This document shows positions 44,748 through 53,371 of a stretch of DNA of 64,000 nt, one piece after another. The translations under genes and the position numbers were made by a program. The notes beneath the pieces are model-generated. The model searched no databases, was not told the DNA's origin, and was given only the letters and a program-made list of their open reading frames with translations. Position 1 is the stretch's first letter. Every line of letters starts with the position of its first letter. This stretch comes from CALZIK01 sp945787635 (GTDB lineage Bacteria; Acidobacteriota; Thermoanaerobaculia; Multivoradales; JAHEKO01), in the NCBI GenBank assembly GCA_947259725.1, contig CAMYNM010000003.1, forward strand, positions 1-64,000, given 5' to 3'.

Positions 44748-46664
44748 TCACTTGTAGCTTCGTTGAGAGGGAGGTACGTTCTCGAAGTCGAGCTCTTCCT
44801 TGTGCAGGCGCGGGGTGTCTCCAGCGCCGGTCCATTCCCAGGCCGCGACGTACTTGTAGTCCTCGTCGTTTCTCCGGGCTTCACCCTCCTCGGTCTGGTA
44901 TTCCTCACGGAAATGAGTTCCGCACGACTCTTCGCGGTCGAGTGCGTCTCGGCACATCAGTTCGGCGAGCTCGAAATAGTCGGCGACTCGGCCGGCCTTC
45001 TCGAGCGACTGATTGAGATCCGCGGCCGCGCCCGGTACACGGACATTCCTCCAATACTCCTCGCGCAAGGCCTGGATCTTCGCGATTGCCGCCTCGAGCC
45101 CCTTGCGATCCCTGGACATCCCGCATTCGTCCTCGCAGACCTTGCCCAGCTCTCGGTGCAGCGAGTCCACCGTGCGCTTGCCTTGAACCGACAAGAGCCT
45201 GTCGAGCCGGTCGGTGACCTCGCCCTCGACCTCGCGGAAGGCCTGATGGTCGGTCGGCAGCGGCTCTTCGCCCATGCGCGGCGCGAGGTAATCGCCGATC
45301 GTGTACGGCAGGACGAAGTAGCCGTCCGCCAGACCCTGCATCAGCGCCGAGGCGCCTAGCCGGTTGGCGCCGTGATCCGAGAAGTTGGCCTCGCCGATCA
45401 CGAAGAGGCCGGGAATGGTGGACATGAGGTGGTAATCAACCCACAGCCCGCCCATCGTGTAGTGCGGCGCCGGATAGATTCGCATCGGCACCGCATACGG
45501 GTCTTCTCCGGTGATCCGTTCGTACATTTCGAAGAGATTGCCGTACTTGGCGGCCACCGCGTCCTTGCCCAGACGAGCGATAGCGTCGGCGAAATCGAGA
45601 TAGACGCCTCTGGCGCCATGGCCGACGCCGTAGCCCTCGTCGCAAACCGTCTTGGCGGCGCGTGAGGCGATGTCGCGCGGCACCAGGTTCCCGAACGCCG
45701 GGTAGCGGCGCTCGAGATAGTAGTCGCGCTCGGCCTCCGGAATCTGATCCGGCGAGCGGCTGTCGCCCCCGGCCTTCGGCACCCAAATTCGACCGTCGTT
45801 GCGCAGCGACTCGGACATCAAGGTGAGCTTTGACTGGTAGTCGCCATGCTGCGGGATGCAGGTCGGGTGAATCTGCGTATAGCACGGGTTGGCAAACAGG
45901 GCACCGCGCCGGTGCGCCCGCCAGATGGCCGTTGCGTTGCAGCCCTTGGCATTGGTCGAGAGGAAAAAGACGTTCGCGTACCCGCCGGTCGCGAGCACCA
46001 CGGCATCGGCCGACCACGAGGCCATCGTTCCGTCAGCGAGATCACGAGTGACGATCCCCCGGGCTCTACCGTCTTCCACCACCAGGTCGAGCATCTCGGT
46101 CTTGGCGTGCATCCGAACCGTTCCGGCCGCCACCTGACGTGAGAGCGCCTGGTAGGCGCTCAGCTGGAGCTGCTGCCCGGTCTGCCCGCGCGCGTAGAAC
46201 GTCCGCGACACCTGGGCGCCGCCGAACGAGCGGTTGGCCAGGCCGCCACCGTACTCACGGGCGAATGGAACGCCCTGAGCAACGCACTGATCGATGATGT
46301 TGACGCTGACTTCGGCCAGACGGTGCACATTCGCCTCTCGTGACCGAAAATCACCGCCCTTGACGGTGTCGTAGAAGAGCCGCCAGACGCTGTCGCCGTC
46401 GTTCTGATAATTCTTGGCCGCGTTGATTCCACCCTGTGCCGCGATCGAGTGCGCACGGCGGGCGCTGTCCTGATAGCAGAAGCAATCGACGTGATACCCG
46501 AGCTCGCCGAGGCTGGCCGCCGCCGAGGCTCCGGCAAGCCCGGAGCCCACGACGATAATTGAGAACTTCCTCTTGTTCGCCGGGTTCACCAGCTTGAGAT
46601 CGAACTTGTGGCGGGTCCATTTCTCGGCCACCGGGCCGGCCGGCACTTTTCCATCTAGCTTCAT
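44748..46664 (-). CDS. sdhA: Succinate dehydrogenase flavoprotein subunit
   Basis: 638 residues. FAD site IIVVGSGLAGASAAASL (about 34-50), covalent FAD His in RRAHSIAAQGGINAA, active-site block QIHPTCIP and HGANRLGASALMQ. It oxidises succinate to fumarate. The start ATG 46664 is two bases past the sdhC stop. The size and C-terminal extension are those of the Bacteroidetes/epsilon-type enzyme, which may run as fumarate reductase as well. Confidence 0.96.
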   Translation of the reverse strand: MKLDGKVPAGPVAEKWTRHKFDLKLVNPANKRKFSIIVVGSGLAGASAAASLGELGYHVDCFCYQDSARRAHSIAAQGGINAAKNYQNDGDSVWRLFYDTVKGGDFRSREANVHRLAEVSVNIIDQCVAQGVPFAREYGGGLANRSFGGAQVSRTFYARGQTGQQLQLSAYQALSRQVAAGTVRMHAKTEMLDLVVEDGRARGIVTRDLADGTMASWSADAVVLATGGYANVFFLSTNAKGCNATAIWRAHRRGALFANPCYTQIHPTCIPQHGDYQSKLTLMSESLRNDGRIWVPKAGGDSRSPDQIPEAERDYYLERRYPAFGNLVPRDIASRAAKTVCDEGYGVGHGARGVYLDFADAIARLGKDAVAAKYGNLFEMYERITGEDPYAVPMRIYPAPHYTMGGLWVDYHLMSTIPGLFVIGEANFSDHGANRLGASALMQGLADGYFVLPYTIGDYLAPRMGEEPLPTDHQAFREVEGEVTDRLDRLLSVQGKRTVDSLHRELGKVCEDECGMSRDRKGLEAAIAKIQALREEYWRNVRVPGAAADLNQSLEKAGRVADYFELAELMCRDALDREESCGTHFREEYQTEEGEARRNDEDYKYVAAWEWTGAGDTPRLHKEELDFENVPPSQRSYK

Positions 46665-46666
46665 TG

Positions 46667-47350
46667 TCAACTCACCCAACCCATCAAGACGGATACCGCA
46701 AGGCTGATGTTGCCCAGCGAGACGACCAGGGCGATCGAAAGCGCCAGCGGACGACGCCAGGCGTTGACGCGCTCGTGGTTCAGGCCCAGCGTCTGAAAGG
46801 CGCTCCAGAATCCGTGGAAGAGGTGAAAGCCGAGGGCGACCTGAGCTACGACGTAGATGGCGACCACCCACCAGACTCGAAAACCCTCGACGAAATTGCG
46901 ATGGACATTGCCCGGCTCGAAATCGGGATGTGCCCAGCTCATGCCCCAGGTGAAATGTGCCAGGTGGTAAAGGACGAAAAGCAAGATGATGACGCCGCCC
47001 CAGCGCATGGTGCGCGAGGCGTAGGTCGCCTGCTGCGCGGTCAGCGTGTAATAACGCTTCGGCCGCGCCTTGCGGCTCAGACGCGTCAGGCTCCACGCCG
47101 AATGGATGTGCACGAGAACCGCTCCGAGCAGAACCACGCGCGCGATCCAGAGAGCGCCGTTGTGCGGCAGCAGGGGGCTGCCCATCTCGCGCAGCCAGTC
47201 GGCATACCCGTTGTACTTCTCGGCGCCCAGGAACGCCTTGAGGTTCCCGGCCATGTGCCCAAGCACAAAGCCCACCAGAAGCAGACCGCTCAGGGCCATG
47301 GCGGCCTTCTTGCCGAGTGCCGACCCGTAGGTTTTGCCGATCCAACTCAT
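46667..47350 (-). CDS. sdhC: Succinate dehydrogenase cytochrome b558 subunit
   Basis: 227 residues with five membrane helices. His residues in HMAGNLKAF, HIHSAW, LYHLAHFTWG and HLFHGFWSAF are placed for two haems, as in the type B (Bacillus/Wolinella) single-subunit anchor. The start ATG 47350 is followed by SWIGKTYGSALGKKAAMALSG, typical of the family. No sdhD is needed. First gene of the sdhCAB operon. Confidence 0.94.
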   Translation of the reverse strand: MSWIGKTYGSALGKKAAMALSGLLLVGFVLGHMAGNLKAFLGAEKYNGYADWLREMGSPLLPHNGALWIARVVLLGAVLVHIHSAWSLTRLSRKARPKRYYTLTAQQATYASRTMRWGGVIILLFVLYHLAHFTWGMSWAHPDFEPGNVHRNFVEGFRVWWVVAIYVVAQVALGFHLFHGFWSAFQTLGLNHERVNAWRRPLALSIALVVSLGNISLAVSVLMGWVS

Positions 47351-47417
47351 CTCGAGCGACTCTAGTGTACGCGATATTTCAGCCGAATTACGCCAGAAAC
47401 CCAGATGGGCGGATCTC

Positions 47418-48713
47418 CTATCCGGCGTTCCGGCGCTTCTTTCCGCCTCTGCGGCGACGCCGCCCCCGGCGTTTGGGTGGACGCTCGCCGGACGGCGAGG
47501 TCGCCTGCGTGTGAGCCCTCGCGACTCGCCGCCACTGGCGAAGCTCGGAGGGATCCGAATCCGTCGCATCGACCCAGGCTTCGTACACGAGAAGCGCATC
47601 CTTGAAGAAGGGCCGACGAGAGAAGTTGACCCGTTCGCGGACAGATCCGCCTAGTTCCAGCTTGCGCAGTGCGCTCACGGTGTGAACCACCTGCTCGACC
47701 TTGTGCTTCGCCAGCGACAGACGCTGAAAGAGCGGGCTCGCGATCGAGGCGATGCTCTCGCGCACGGCCCTCGAGTTCGCCTTCGCTCCGAAGGCATTCG
47801 GATTGGCCAGGACGATTGCCGGCAACAGAAGGCAAGAGTACAGACCGATCTCCGAAGGCGCATCGTTCTTGGCGGCCTTGCGGTCGAGCAATCGGATGAC
47901 TTTGGAAAAGTCGCCAAGACCTCTCGACTGGGCTTCGAAGATCGCACCGAGCTCCGGAAACAAAGCCCTCGCAAGTCCCAGCTCCTCCATCCATTGCATG
48001 GCCCGAGCGGCAGCGCCGCAACGAAAGATCTGCCCGATTTCCTCGGCCAGCCGAGCAGGCGCGGCCTTGTGAATCTCCTCGGCGTGCCGAACGATCCCTT
48101 CCTGCGTCGCGGCGTGGATCGTGAAGTCCAGTCGTGCCGCCATCTCGCAAGCGCGGGTCATTCGAACCGGGTCCTCCTGGAAACGCAGATCCGGATCTCC
48201 GATCACCCGAATCACCCCCGCCTCGAGATCGTCGATGCCGCCTACATAGTCGATCACCGAAAAATCGGCGATGTTGTAGAACAGAGCGTTGACCGTGAAG
48301 TCGCGCCGGAACGCGTCTTCGGCGGGCGACCCGAAGACGTTGTCATCGGTGATCAGGAGCTCGCCGGGAGCGCCGTTCTGCGCTTCGGGATCGGGATCGC
48401 GACGAAAGGTCGAAACCTCGATGATCCCCTCCCTGAAGTAGATGTGAGCCAGCCGAAACCGTCGGCCGATGATCCGCGAGTTGCGAAAGAGCTTCCGGAT
48501 CTGAGGCGGTCGCGCGTTGGTTGCGATGTCGTAGTCCTTGGGCGCGCGGTCGAGCAGGTGATCGCGCACGCTACCGCCGACCAGATAGCCGAGGAAGCCA
48601 GAGCGGTTCAGGCGATTGAGAACCTTGAGGGCGTTCTCATGAACGCGAGACCGTGACAGCTCGTGCTCGGCTCGGGGAACGATTCGCGGTTCCGGCAGTT
48701 CCCGAGCACTCAC
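47418..48713 (-). CDS. pcnB: Poly(A) polymerase / tRNA nucleotidyltransferase family
   Basis: 431 residues. Nucleotidyltransferase signature LVGGSVRDHLLDRAPKDYDIAT (DxD in DYD), RRDFTVNALFYN and RFQEDPVRMTRA; these favour PcnB over Cca. It adds 3' A tails that speed RNA decay. The C-terminus is a basic Arg/Gly/Lys tail (KRRGRRRRRGGKKRR) that should bind RNA. GTG start lies about 7 bases past a TATAAT box, so the mRNA may be leaderless. Confidence 0.9.
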   Translation of the reverse strand: MSARELPEPRIVPRAEHELSRSRVHENALKVLNRLNRSGFLGYLVGGSVRDHLLDRAPKDYDIATNARPPQIRKLFRNSRIIGRRFRLAHIYFREGIIEVSTFRRDPDPEAQNGAPGELLITDDNVFGSPAEDAFRRDFTVNALFYNIADFSVIDYVGGIDDLEAGVIRVIGDPDLRFQEDPVRMTRACEMAARLDFTIHAATQEGIVRHAEEIHKAAPARLAEEIGQIFRCGAAARAMQWMEELGLARALFPELGAIFEAQSRGLGDFSKVIRLLDRKAAKNDAPSEIGLYSCLLLPAIVLANPNAFGAKANSRAVRESIASIASPLFQRLSLAKHKVEQVVHTVSALRKLELGGSVRERVNFSRRPFFKDALLVYEAWVDATDSDPSELRQWRRVARAHTQATSPSGERPPKRRGRRRRRGGKKRRNAG

Positions 48714-48719
48714 CCAGGC

Positions 48720-48725
48720 ATTATA
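48720..48725 (-). promoter_or_regulatory. -10 box directly upstream of pcnB
   Basis: TATAAT on the minus strand, six bases before the GTG start. Transcription would begin at or within a base or two of the GTG. The -35 is weak. Confidence 0.5.
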
Positions 48726-48799
48726 GAGGCCGAGACGACGTCACGCCGAGGCGGGCTCGGAAGAGCCCGCCTCCGCGACCGGCGATCGGGTTCCGAGGG

Positions 48800-49510
48800 C
48801 TAGTCGTGGCCACGGGGCCGGGCGCGGCGCGCGCCGGAGCGGGCCCGATCCCGGTTCCGATCACCGCCGCGGCCCCGGTCGAGATCCCTGCGCTGTCCGC
48901 GGGACCGAGTCGAGTATGCGCCGCGGTCGCTATGGCCGCGGCGATCGCGGTCGAACCGGTCGGAGTGATGCCGATTCCGAGAGTCGCTCCGGTAGTGCCT
49001 GCCGTGGTGGCGGCGATCGTCGTGACGCGGCCGGTAGTAGTCGCGCCCATAATTCCGGTAGCTCCGGTGCCGATCGTAGCGGTGGCGATCGTAGCGATAT
49101 CGATCGTAGCGATAGTGGTCGTAGCGACTTCCATAGCGCCCGTAGGTGCCGTAGGTATGGCCGCCGTAGGCGCGTGGCGCGAAGAAGCCCGAATAGGAAA
49201 CGTAGGGATCGAATCGATGGCTGCGGAAGTGGTAGGCGACCGCCGGGCAGTCGGCGTGGTGATAGCTGTACCCACCTCCGCGATAGCAACCGGAATGGCA
49301 TTGGTAGCCGCTGTAGTGAAAGGGCTCGCTCACGCGATAGACGTGCCGGCCCGCGTGCACCGAGTATCGCGGGCCGCCGAAGCCGAGGTCGAAGAAAAAG
49401 CCGCCGACATCGAAGGAGGCGCCCACAGAGAAAACGCCCGCCTCGGCAGCCGGTACCGCGAGAACCGGCAGCAGCGCGATCAGGGCCAGAGTAATAAGGG
49501 TCTTTCGCAT
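48800..49510 (-). CDS. Secreted Tyr/His/Arg-rich low-complexity protein
   Basis: 236 residues. Signal peptide 1-24 (cleavage after AEA). Mature part opens with Gly/Phe-rich GVFSVGASFDVGGFFFDLGF, then a Cys/His/Tyr section (YQCHSGCYRGGGYSYHHADC) and a tandem RYDRHRYDRHR-type stretch (about 128-150), ending in an Arg/Asp/Ser-rich tail. A perfect AGGAGGT ribosome site precedes the ATG. No known family; metal, polyanion or outer-surface binding is conceivable. Confidence 0.65.
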   Translation of the reverse strand: MRKTLITLALIALLPVLAVPAAEAGVFSVGASFDVGGFFFDLGFGGPRYSVHAGRHVYRVSEPFHYSGYQCHSGCYRGGGYSYHHADCPAVAYHFRSHRFDPYVSYSGFFAPRAYGGHTYGTYGRYGSRYDHYRYDRYRYDRHRYDRHRSYRNYGRDYYRPRHDDRRHHGRHYRSDSRNRHHSDRFDRDRRGHSDRGAYSTRSRGQRRDLDRGRGGDRNRDRARSGARRARPRGHD

Positions 49511-49629
49511 GTTAGGTACCTCCTGACCTGTTTCTTTTCAGGATAGATGCCAGAAACAAGGGCCAGCACCGGCGGGCTGGTTCGGTCCCTCCGACCCGCG
49601 TCTTGTCCTCTCGAGCGGACACCCTGCGT

Positions 49630-50853
49630 TCAGGTCTTGGCCTCCAAACGGGTCGCGATGACGGTCTCCGAGGTGAGCGTGCGGTGGACCGGACAACGGT
49701 CCGCGATCTCGGCCAGACGCTCGCGCTGCTCGGGCGAGAGATCTCCCTCGACCCTCAGAACCACCTCGATTCGGTCCACCCGCCCCTCCTCGCTGTCGCA
49801 CTCATCGCAGTCTCGAGCGTGGATCTTCTCGTGCCCGACGCGCACCGAGACCCGCTCGAGCGGCCAGTTCTTGCGCTCGGCGTACATCCGGAGCGTCATC
49901 GACTTGCAGGCTCCGAGCGCCGCCAGGAGCAGCCCGTACGGCGTGGGGCCTCGGTCGGTTCCGCCGACCGAGCGCGGCTCGTCCGCGACCAGCTGGTGCG
50001 TCCCCGCGAATACCCGATTGAAAAACCCGGAATCACCACTCTCGACGACGACCTCGCCCTCGCCGGCGTCCGGCGACGGCCGAGCCGCTTTGGCCACGTA
50101 GCGCCCTGCCCACGCCGCCAGGACTTCACCGACATAGGCGGCGTCCGACTCGCGAGCCAGCAAGAGATGGTCCGCGTCGTCGAGAGAGACGAAACTCTTC
50201 GGGTGTCCGGCCGCCCTGTAAATCTTGCTCGCGTGCTCGATCGAAACGATCTGATCCCGCGGCGAGTGGAAGATCATGAGTGGCAGCTCGAGCCCGCGGA
50301 TCGCGGCTTCGAGGTCGACCGCCGCCAGATCGTCGAGCAGCGGCCGTCCGATCCGGACCGAGCGGCCGATGACATCGACCTCGACTTCCTCCCGGTGCGC
50401 CAGCTCAGGAGCCATGTGAAGCAGGCTATGTTCGAGGTGACGCGTATCACTGGGAGCGGCGAGGGTAGCCACTGCTCGAACTTCGGGTACTCGCCGCGCT
50501 CCGGCGAGGACGGCCGCGCCGCCCAGGCTGTGGCCAAAGAGAACATCGGGCGCTCGGTGCTGCTCGCGAAGGTAGTCGGCCGCCGCCACCAGATCCTCGA
50601 GGTTGGTGGAAAAGGTGGTTTCCGAAAACTCACCCCCGCTCTCGCCGACCCCGGTGAAATCGAACCGGAAGACTCCGTAACCGCGTTCGACCAGCGTCCG
50701 GGCGATGCGCACGATCCCTTTGGCGTCTTTCGAACAGGTGAAGCAATGGGCGATCAGAACCATCCCGCGTGGCGCAAACGGGGGAAGCTCCAGCCGTCCC
50801 GCCAGCTCCGAGCCAAGGGCTCCGGGAAACCGAACTCTGTGTTTCGAAGACAT
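49630..50853 (-). CDS. Alpha/beta hydrolase - OsmC fusion
   Basis: 407 residues. Residues 1-255 are an alpha/beta hydrolase with nucleophile in GHSLGG (about 108-113), GVGESGG and the catalytic Asp/His region SPRDQIV and DDADHLL. Residues 270-407 are an OsmC/Ohr domain with CDECDSEE and RCPVHRTL, where the Cys pair differs from Ohr. This fusion is known in many bacteria; likely handles lipid hydroperoxides or acyl thioesters. Ends on minus strand; the SDR gene diverges 152 bases away. Confidence 0.9.
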   Translation of the reverse strand: MSSKHRVRFPGALGSELAGRLELPPFAPRGMVLIAHCFTCSKDAKGIVRIARTLVERGYGVFRFDFTGVGESGGEFSETTFSTNLEDLVAAADYLREQHRAPDVLFGHSLGGAAVLAGARRVPEVRAVATLAAPSDTRHLEHSLLHMAPELAHREEVEVDVIGRSVRIGRPLLDDLAAVDLEAAIRGLELPLMIFHSPRDQIVSIEHASKIYRAAGHPKSFVSLDDADHLLLARESDAAYVGEVLAAWAGRYVAKAARPSPDAGEGEVVVESGDSGFFNRVFAGTHQLVADEPRSVGGTDRGPTPYGLLLAALGACKSMTLRMYAERKNWPLERVSVRVGHEKIHARDCDECDSEEGRVDRIEVVLRVEGDLSPEQRERLAEIADRCPVHRTLTSETVIATRLEAKT

Positions 50854-51005
50854 CTACTGAGAACCTCCCGGGTTGCATTCCTGAGGACTGGCGCGAGCCT
50901 GAATACGGTGACAGGATACCTACTGAACGCCGTCTCTCGCGAACGGTTTCCGCCGCTCGGGCGAGTTCGCCCACCGCTTTTTACAACCCGCTTCGAGGAA
51001 CACTC

Positions 51006-52094
51006 ATGGCTACGGTCTTTTTCACCGGCTTTCCCGGCTTCCTGGGCTCCGAACTGCTTCCGCGGGTCCTCGATCGTCGGAGCGAAGACCGAGCGATCTG
51101 TCTGATCCAGTCCAAGTTTGCGCACCTCGCCGAGCTGCGCCGAGCCGAGCTGGTGGCGCGCGAACCGGAGCTCTCCGGCCGGATCGAGCTCGTTGCCGGC
51201 GACATCACCGAGCGCGGGCTCGGCCTCGGCTCCAAGAACGGGCTCGCCGGCGAGGTGTGTGAGATCTACCACCTGGCGGCGGTCTACGACCTGATGGTCA
51301 AGCGCGACGTCGGCATCCGGGTCAACGTCGACGGCACTCGCAATGTGCTCGACTTCGCGGAAGACTGCCCCGATCTCGAGCGTTTTCAGTACGTCTCGAC
51401 CTGCTATGTCAGTGGCCGGCACGCCGGGATCTTCCGCGAGACCGACCTCGATCGCGGGCAGGATTTCAACAACTACTACGAGGAAACCAAGTTCCTGGCC
51501 GAAGTCGACGTCCAGGCGCGCATGAAGGGGGGCCTTCCGGCGACCGTCTACCGACCCTCGATCGTGGTCGGAGACAGCGAGACCGGCGCTACGCAGAAGT
51601 ACGACGGGCCCTACTTCGTGATCCGCTGGCTGCTTCGACAGCCGGTGGTGGCGCTGCTACCCGTGGTTGGCGACCCGACCTCGGTATGCGTCAACCTCGT
51701 GCCGAGAGACTTCATCATCGACGCAATCTCTCATCTAAGTAGCCTCGACGAAGCCCTGGGCGAGGTCTATCAGCTAGCCGACCCGAATCCGCTGACCGTC
51801 GACCAGCTCATCGACCTAGTCGGCGAAGCGACCGGCCGCAAGGTCGTACGGGTACCCGCGCTCCGCTCCTTCGCCAAGGCTTCGCTCGACTTCCTGCCCG
51901 GGCTCGAGCAGCTCATGCAGATCCCGTCCGCGGCAATCGACTACTTCGCTCACCCCACCCACTACACCACCGACCGCGCCAGTCGCGACCTCGCGACGGC
52001 CGGCATCGAGGTGCCCCGCCTCGCCAGCTACATGTCGAGGCTCGTGGCCTTTGTTCGCGAGAACCCCGACGTCGGCGCGAAGGCGATGATCTAG
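51006..52094 (+). CDS. Extended SDR (NAD-dependent epimerase/reductase-like)
   Basis: 362 residues. Rossmann motif TGFPGFLGSEL (7-17), NAD-binding DITE and IYHLAAVYD, catalytic YEETKFLAE (YxxxK) and VYRPSIVVGDS. It resembles the fatty acyl-CoA reductase/male-sterility group of SDRs. Substrate not known. Start ATG 51006 follows GAGGA. Its stop begins a 12-bp inverted repeat before the methyltransferase gene. Confidence 0.85.
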   Translation: MATVFFTGFPGFLGSELLPRVLDRRSEDRAICLIQSKFAHLAELRRAELVAREPELSGRIELVAGDITERGLGLGSKNGLAGEVCEIYHLAAVYDLMVKRDVGIRVNVDGTRNVLDFAEDCPDLERFQYVSTCYVSGRHAGIFRETDLDRGQDFNNYYEETKFLAEVDVQARMKGGLPATVYRPSIVVGDSETGATQKYDGPYFVIRWLLRQPVVALLPVVGDPTSVCVNLVPRDFIIDAISHLSSLDEALGEVYQLADPNPLTVDQLIDLVGEATGRKVVRVPALRSFAKASLDFLPGLEQLMQIPSAAIDYFAHPTHYTTDRASRDLATAGIEVPRLASYMSRLVAFVRENPDVGAKAMI

Positions 52095-52095
52095 G

Positions 52096-52139
52096 GGGAC
52101 ACAATAGAGTAGTGTTACTCGCATTACCTATTGTGTCCC
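52096..52139. repeat. Perfect 12-bp inverted repeat GGGACACAATAG
   Basis: GGGACACAATAG (52096-52107) and CTATTGTGTCCC (52128-52139) are exact inverted copies with a 20-base loop that itself contains AGTAGTGTTACT. It occupies almost the whole gap between the SDR stop (52094) and the methyltransferase start (52149). Looks like a REP-like or mobile hairpin. Confidence 0.75.
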
Positions 52140-52148
52140 GTTCGAGGC

Positions 52149-52715
52149 ATGTATTTCGCGACGCATCTGAAGGCTTTTCTCGCCGACCCGAAGGGTGTCG
52201 CGGCCTTGACGCCGACGTCTTCGTTCGCGCTCAACCGCATCGCCTCGAAGGTCGATCCGCGCCGGGCACGGCTGATCGTAGAGTACGGTCCCGGGACCGG
52301 CGTCCTGACCCACCGGTTGCTCGAACGGCTGCACCCCGAAGGCAGCCTGCTCGCTATCGAGCTGAATGCCGGCCTGGCGAAACAGCTGGGCGAGAAAACG
52401 CTCGATCGGAGGCTCACGATCGTTCACGGTTCGGCCGAAGAGGTACAGGAGCACCTCGATCGACTCGAGCTCACCTCGCCTGACTACGTCCTGTCGGGAA
52501 TGCCCTTCTTCTGGCTCCCGTTCGAGGTCGCACAGAAGATCGTCGCCGGCACGCACGACGCCCTTGCTCCCGGGGGAACGTTCATCGCGTACCAGATGTT
52601 CTATCTCGGCCGCAGGTACCTGCGCGGACACCTCGAGAGATACTTCCCTACGGTTACCGCGGAGCTCGAGCTGCGCAACCTCCCCCCTTACCGGATCTAC
52701 GAGGCCATCAAGTAG
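52149..52715 (+). CDS. SAM-dependent methyltransferase, phospholipid N-methyltransferase-like
   Basis: 188 residues. Start ATG 52149. SAM motif I is LIVEYGPGTGVLT; AIELN and HGSAEEV follow, then SGMPFFWLP, the position of SGLPL in phospholipid N-methyltransferases (PmtA). It may methylate phosphatidylethanolamine or another lipid; a rRNA dimethylase relation is the alternative. Its 3' end overlaps the convergent zinc-ribbon gene by 8 bases. Confidence 0.8.
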   Translation: MYFATHLKAFLADPKGVAALTPTSSFALNRIASKVDPRRARLIVEYGPGTGVLTHRLLERLHPEGSLLAIELNAGLAKQLGEKTLDRRLTIVHGSAEEVQEHLDRLELTSPDYVLSGMPFFWLPFEVAQKIVAGTHDALAPGGTFIAYQMFYLGRRYLRGHLERYFPTVTAELELRNLPPYRIYEAIK

Positions 52716-52944
52716 GCAGCACCTGCACCGCGTCTTCCCACCAGCTCTCGCCGTCGTCAAAGCTCTCGCCTTCGTGCGTGCACGGCGGCGAGACGTGATC
52801 GCGACCGTTGAGGGACTTGCCATCGTGCCGTTCGCGGTAGAGCGGGTAGATCCCACCGCAGCCACGGCAGAATCTGCCGAGCTTGGGTCCGCGGAGATCT
52901 TCGGCGACCGAGCTCGCGGGCGCGCCGTTGGCCGGCCGGTACAT
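52708..52944 (-). CDS. Small zinc-ribbon-like protein
   Basis: 78 residues. Cys26-x2-Cys29 (FCRGCGG) and Cys55-x-His57 (PPCTHEG) could bind one zinc; the rest is acidic with WW (GESWWED). The ATG shares a base with the ndk stop (TAATG), so it is translated after ndk. No family recognised. Confidence 0.6.
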   Translation of the reverse strand: MYRPANGAPASSVAEDLRGPKLGRFCRGCGGIYPLYRERHDGKSLNGRDHVSPPCTHEGESFDDGESWWEDAVQVLPT

Positions 52945-53369
52945 TAGCCTCGGCCCGCCAGCAGCTCGGCCCTCGAAAAGAAGAAGCCCAGCTCGATCTG
53001 CGCGTTCTCCGCGGAGTCGCTGCCATGGATGGCGTTCGCTTCGATCGAGGTCGCATACAGCGAACGAATCGTGCCCTGGTCGGCCTCCGCGGGGTTGGTC
53101 GCGCCCATCACGGCGCGCAAGTGTTTGACGGCGTTGTCGCGCTCGAGCGCCACGGGCATCGAGGGCCCGCTGGTCATGAACTCGACCAGGCTGTCGTAGA
53201 AAGGCCGCTCCTTGTGCACTTCGTAGAACGCTCGCGCCTGGGCCTGGCTCAAGGTGAGCTTTTTGACCGCAGTGACCTTGAAGCCTTCCCGCTCCAGGTG
53301 CGCGATGATGTTGCCGGCGTTACCGGCGGCGACACTGTCGGGTTTGATGATCGTCAAAGTAGCTTCCAT
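52944..53369 (-). CDS. ndk: Nucleoside-diphosphate kinase
   Basis: 141 residues. Active-site His in NAIHGSDS, with LTIIKPDSV, MTSGPSMPVALE, VMGATNPAEAD and RSLYATSIEAN. It balances NTP pools using ATP or the GTP made by succinyl-CoA ligase. ATG 53369 chosen because GAGGAG lies eight bases ahead; a GTG at 53375 would overlap the upstream TGA. In the sucCD operon, a sensible link. Confidence 0.96.
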   Translation of the reverse strand: MEATLTIIKPDSVAAGNAGNIIAHLEREGFKVTAVKKLTLSQAQARAFYEVHKERPFYDSLVEFMTSGPSMPVALERDNAVKHLRAVMGATNPAEADQGTIRSLYATSIEANAIHGSDSAENAQIELGFFFSRAELLAGRG

Positions 53370-53371
53370 CG

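Noticed and set aside
49067..49135. Tandem CGATCGTAGCG-like units, CRISPR-like at first sight
   Set aside because: Units are short, without spacers, and encode the RYDRHR repeat of the secreted protein.
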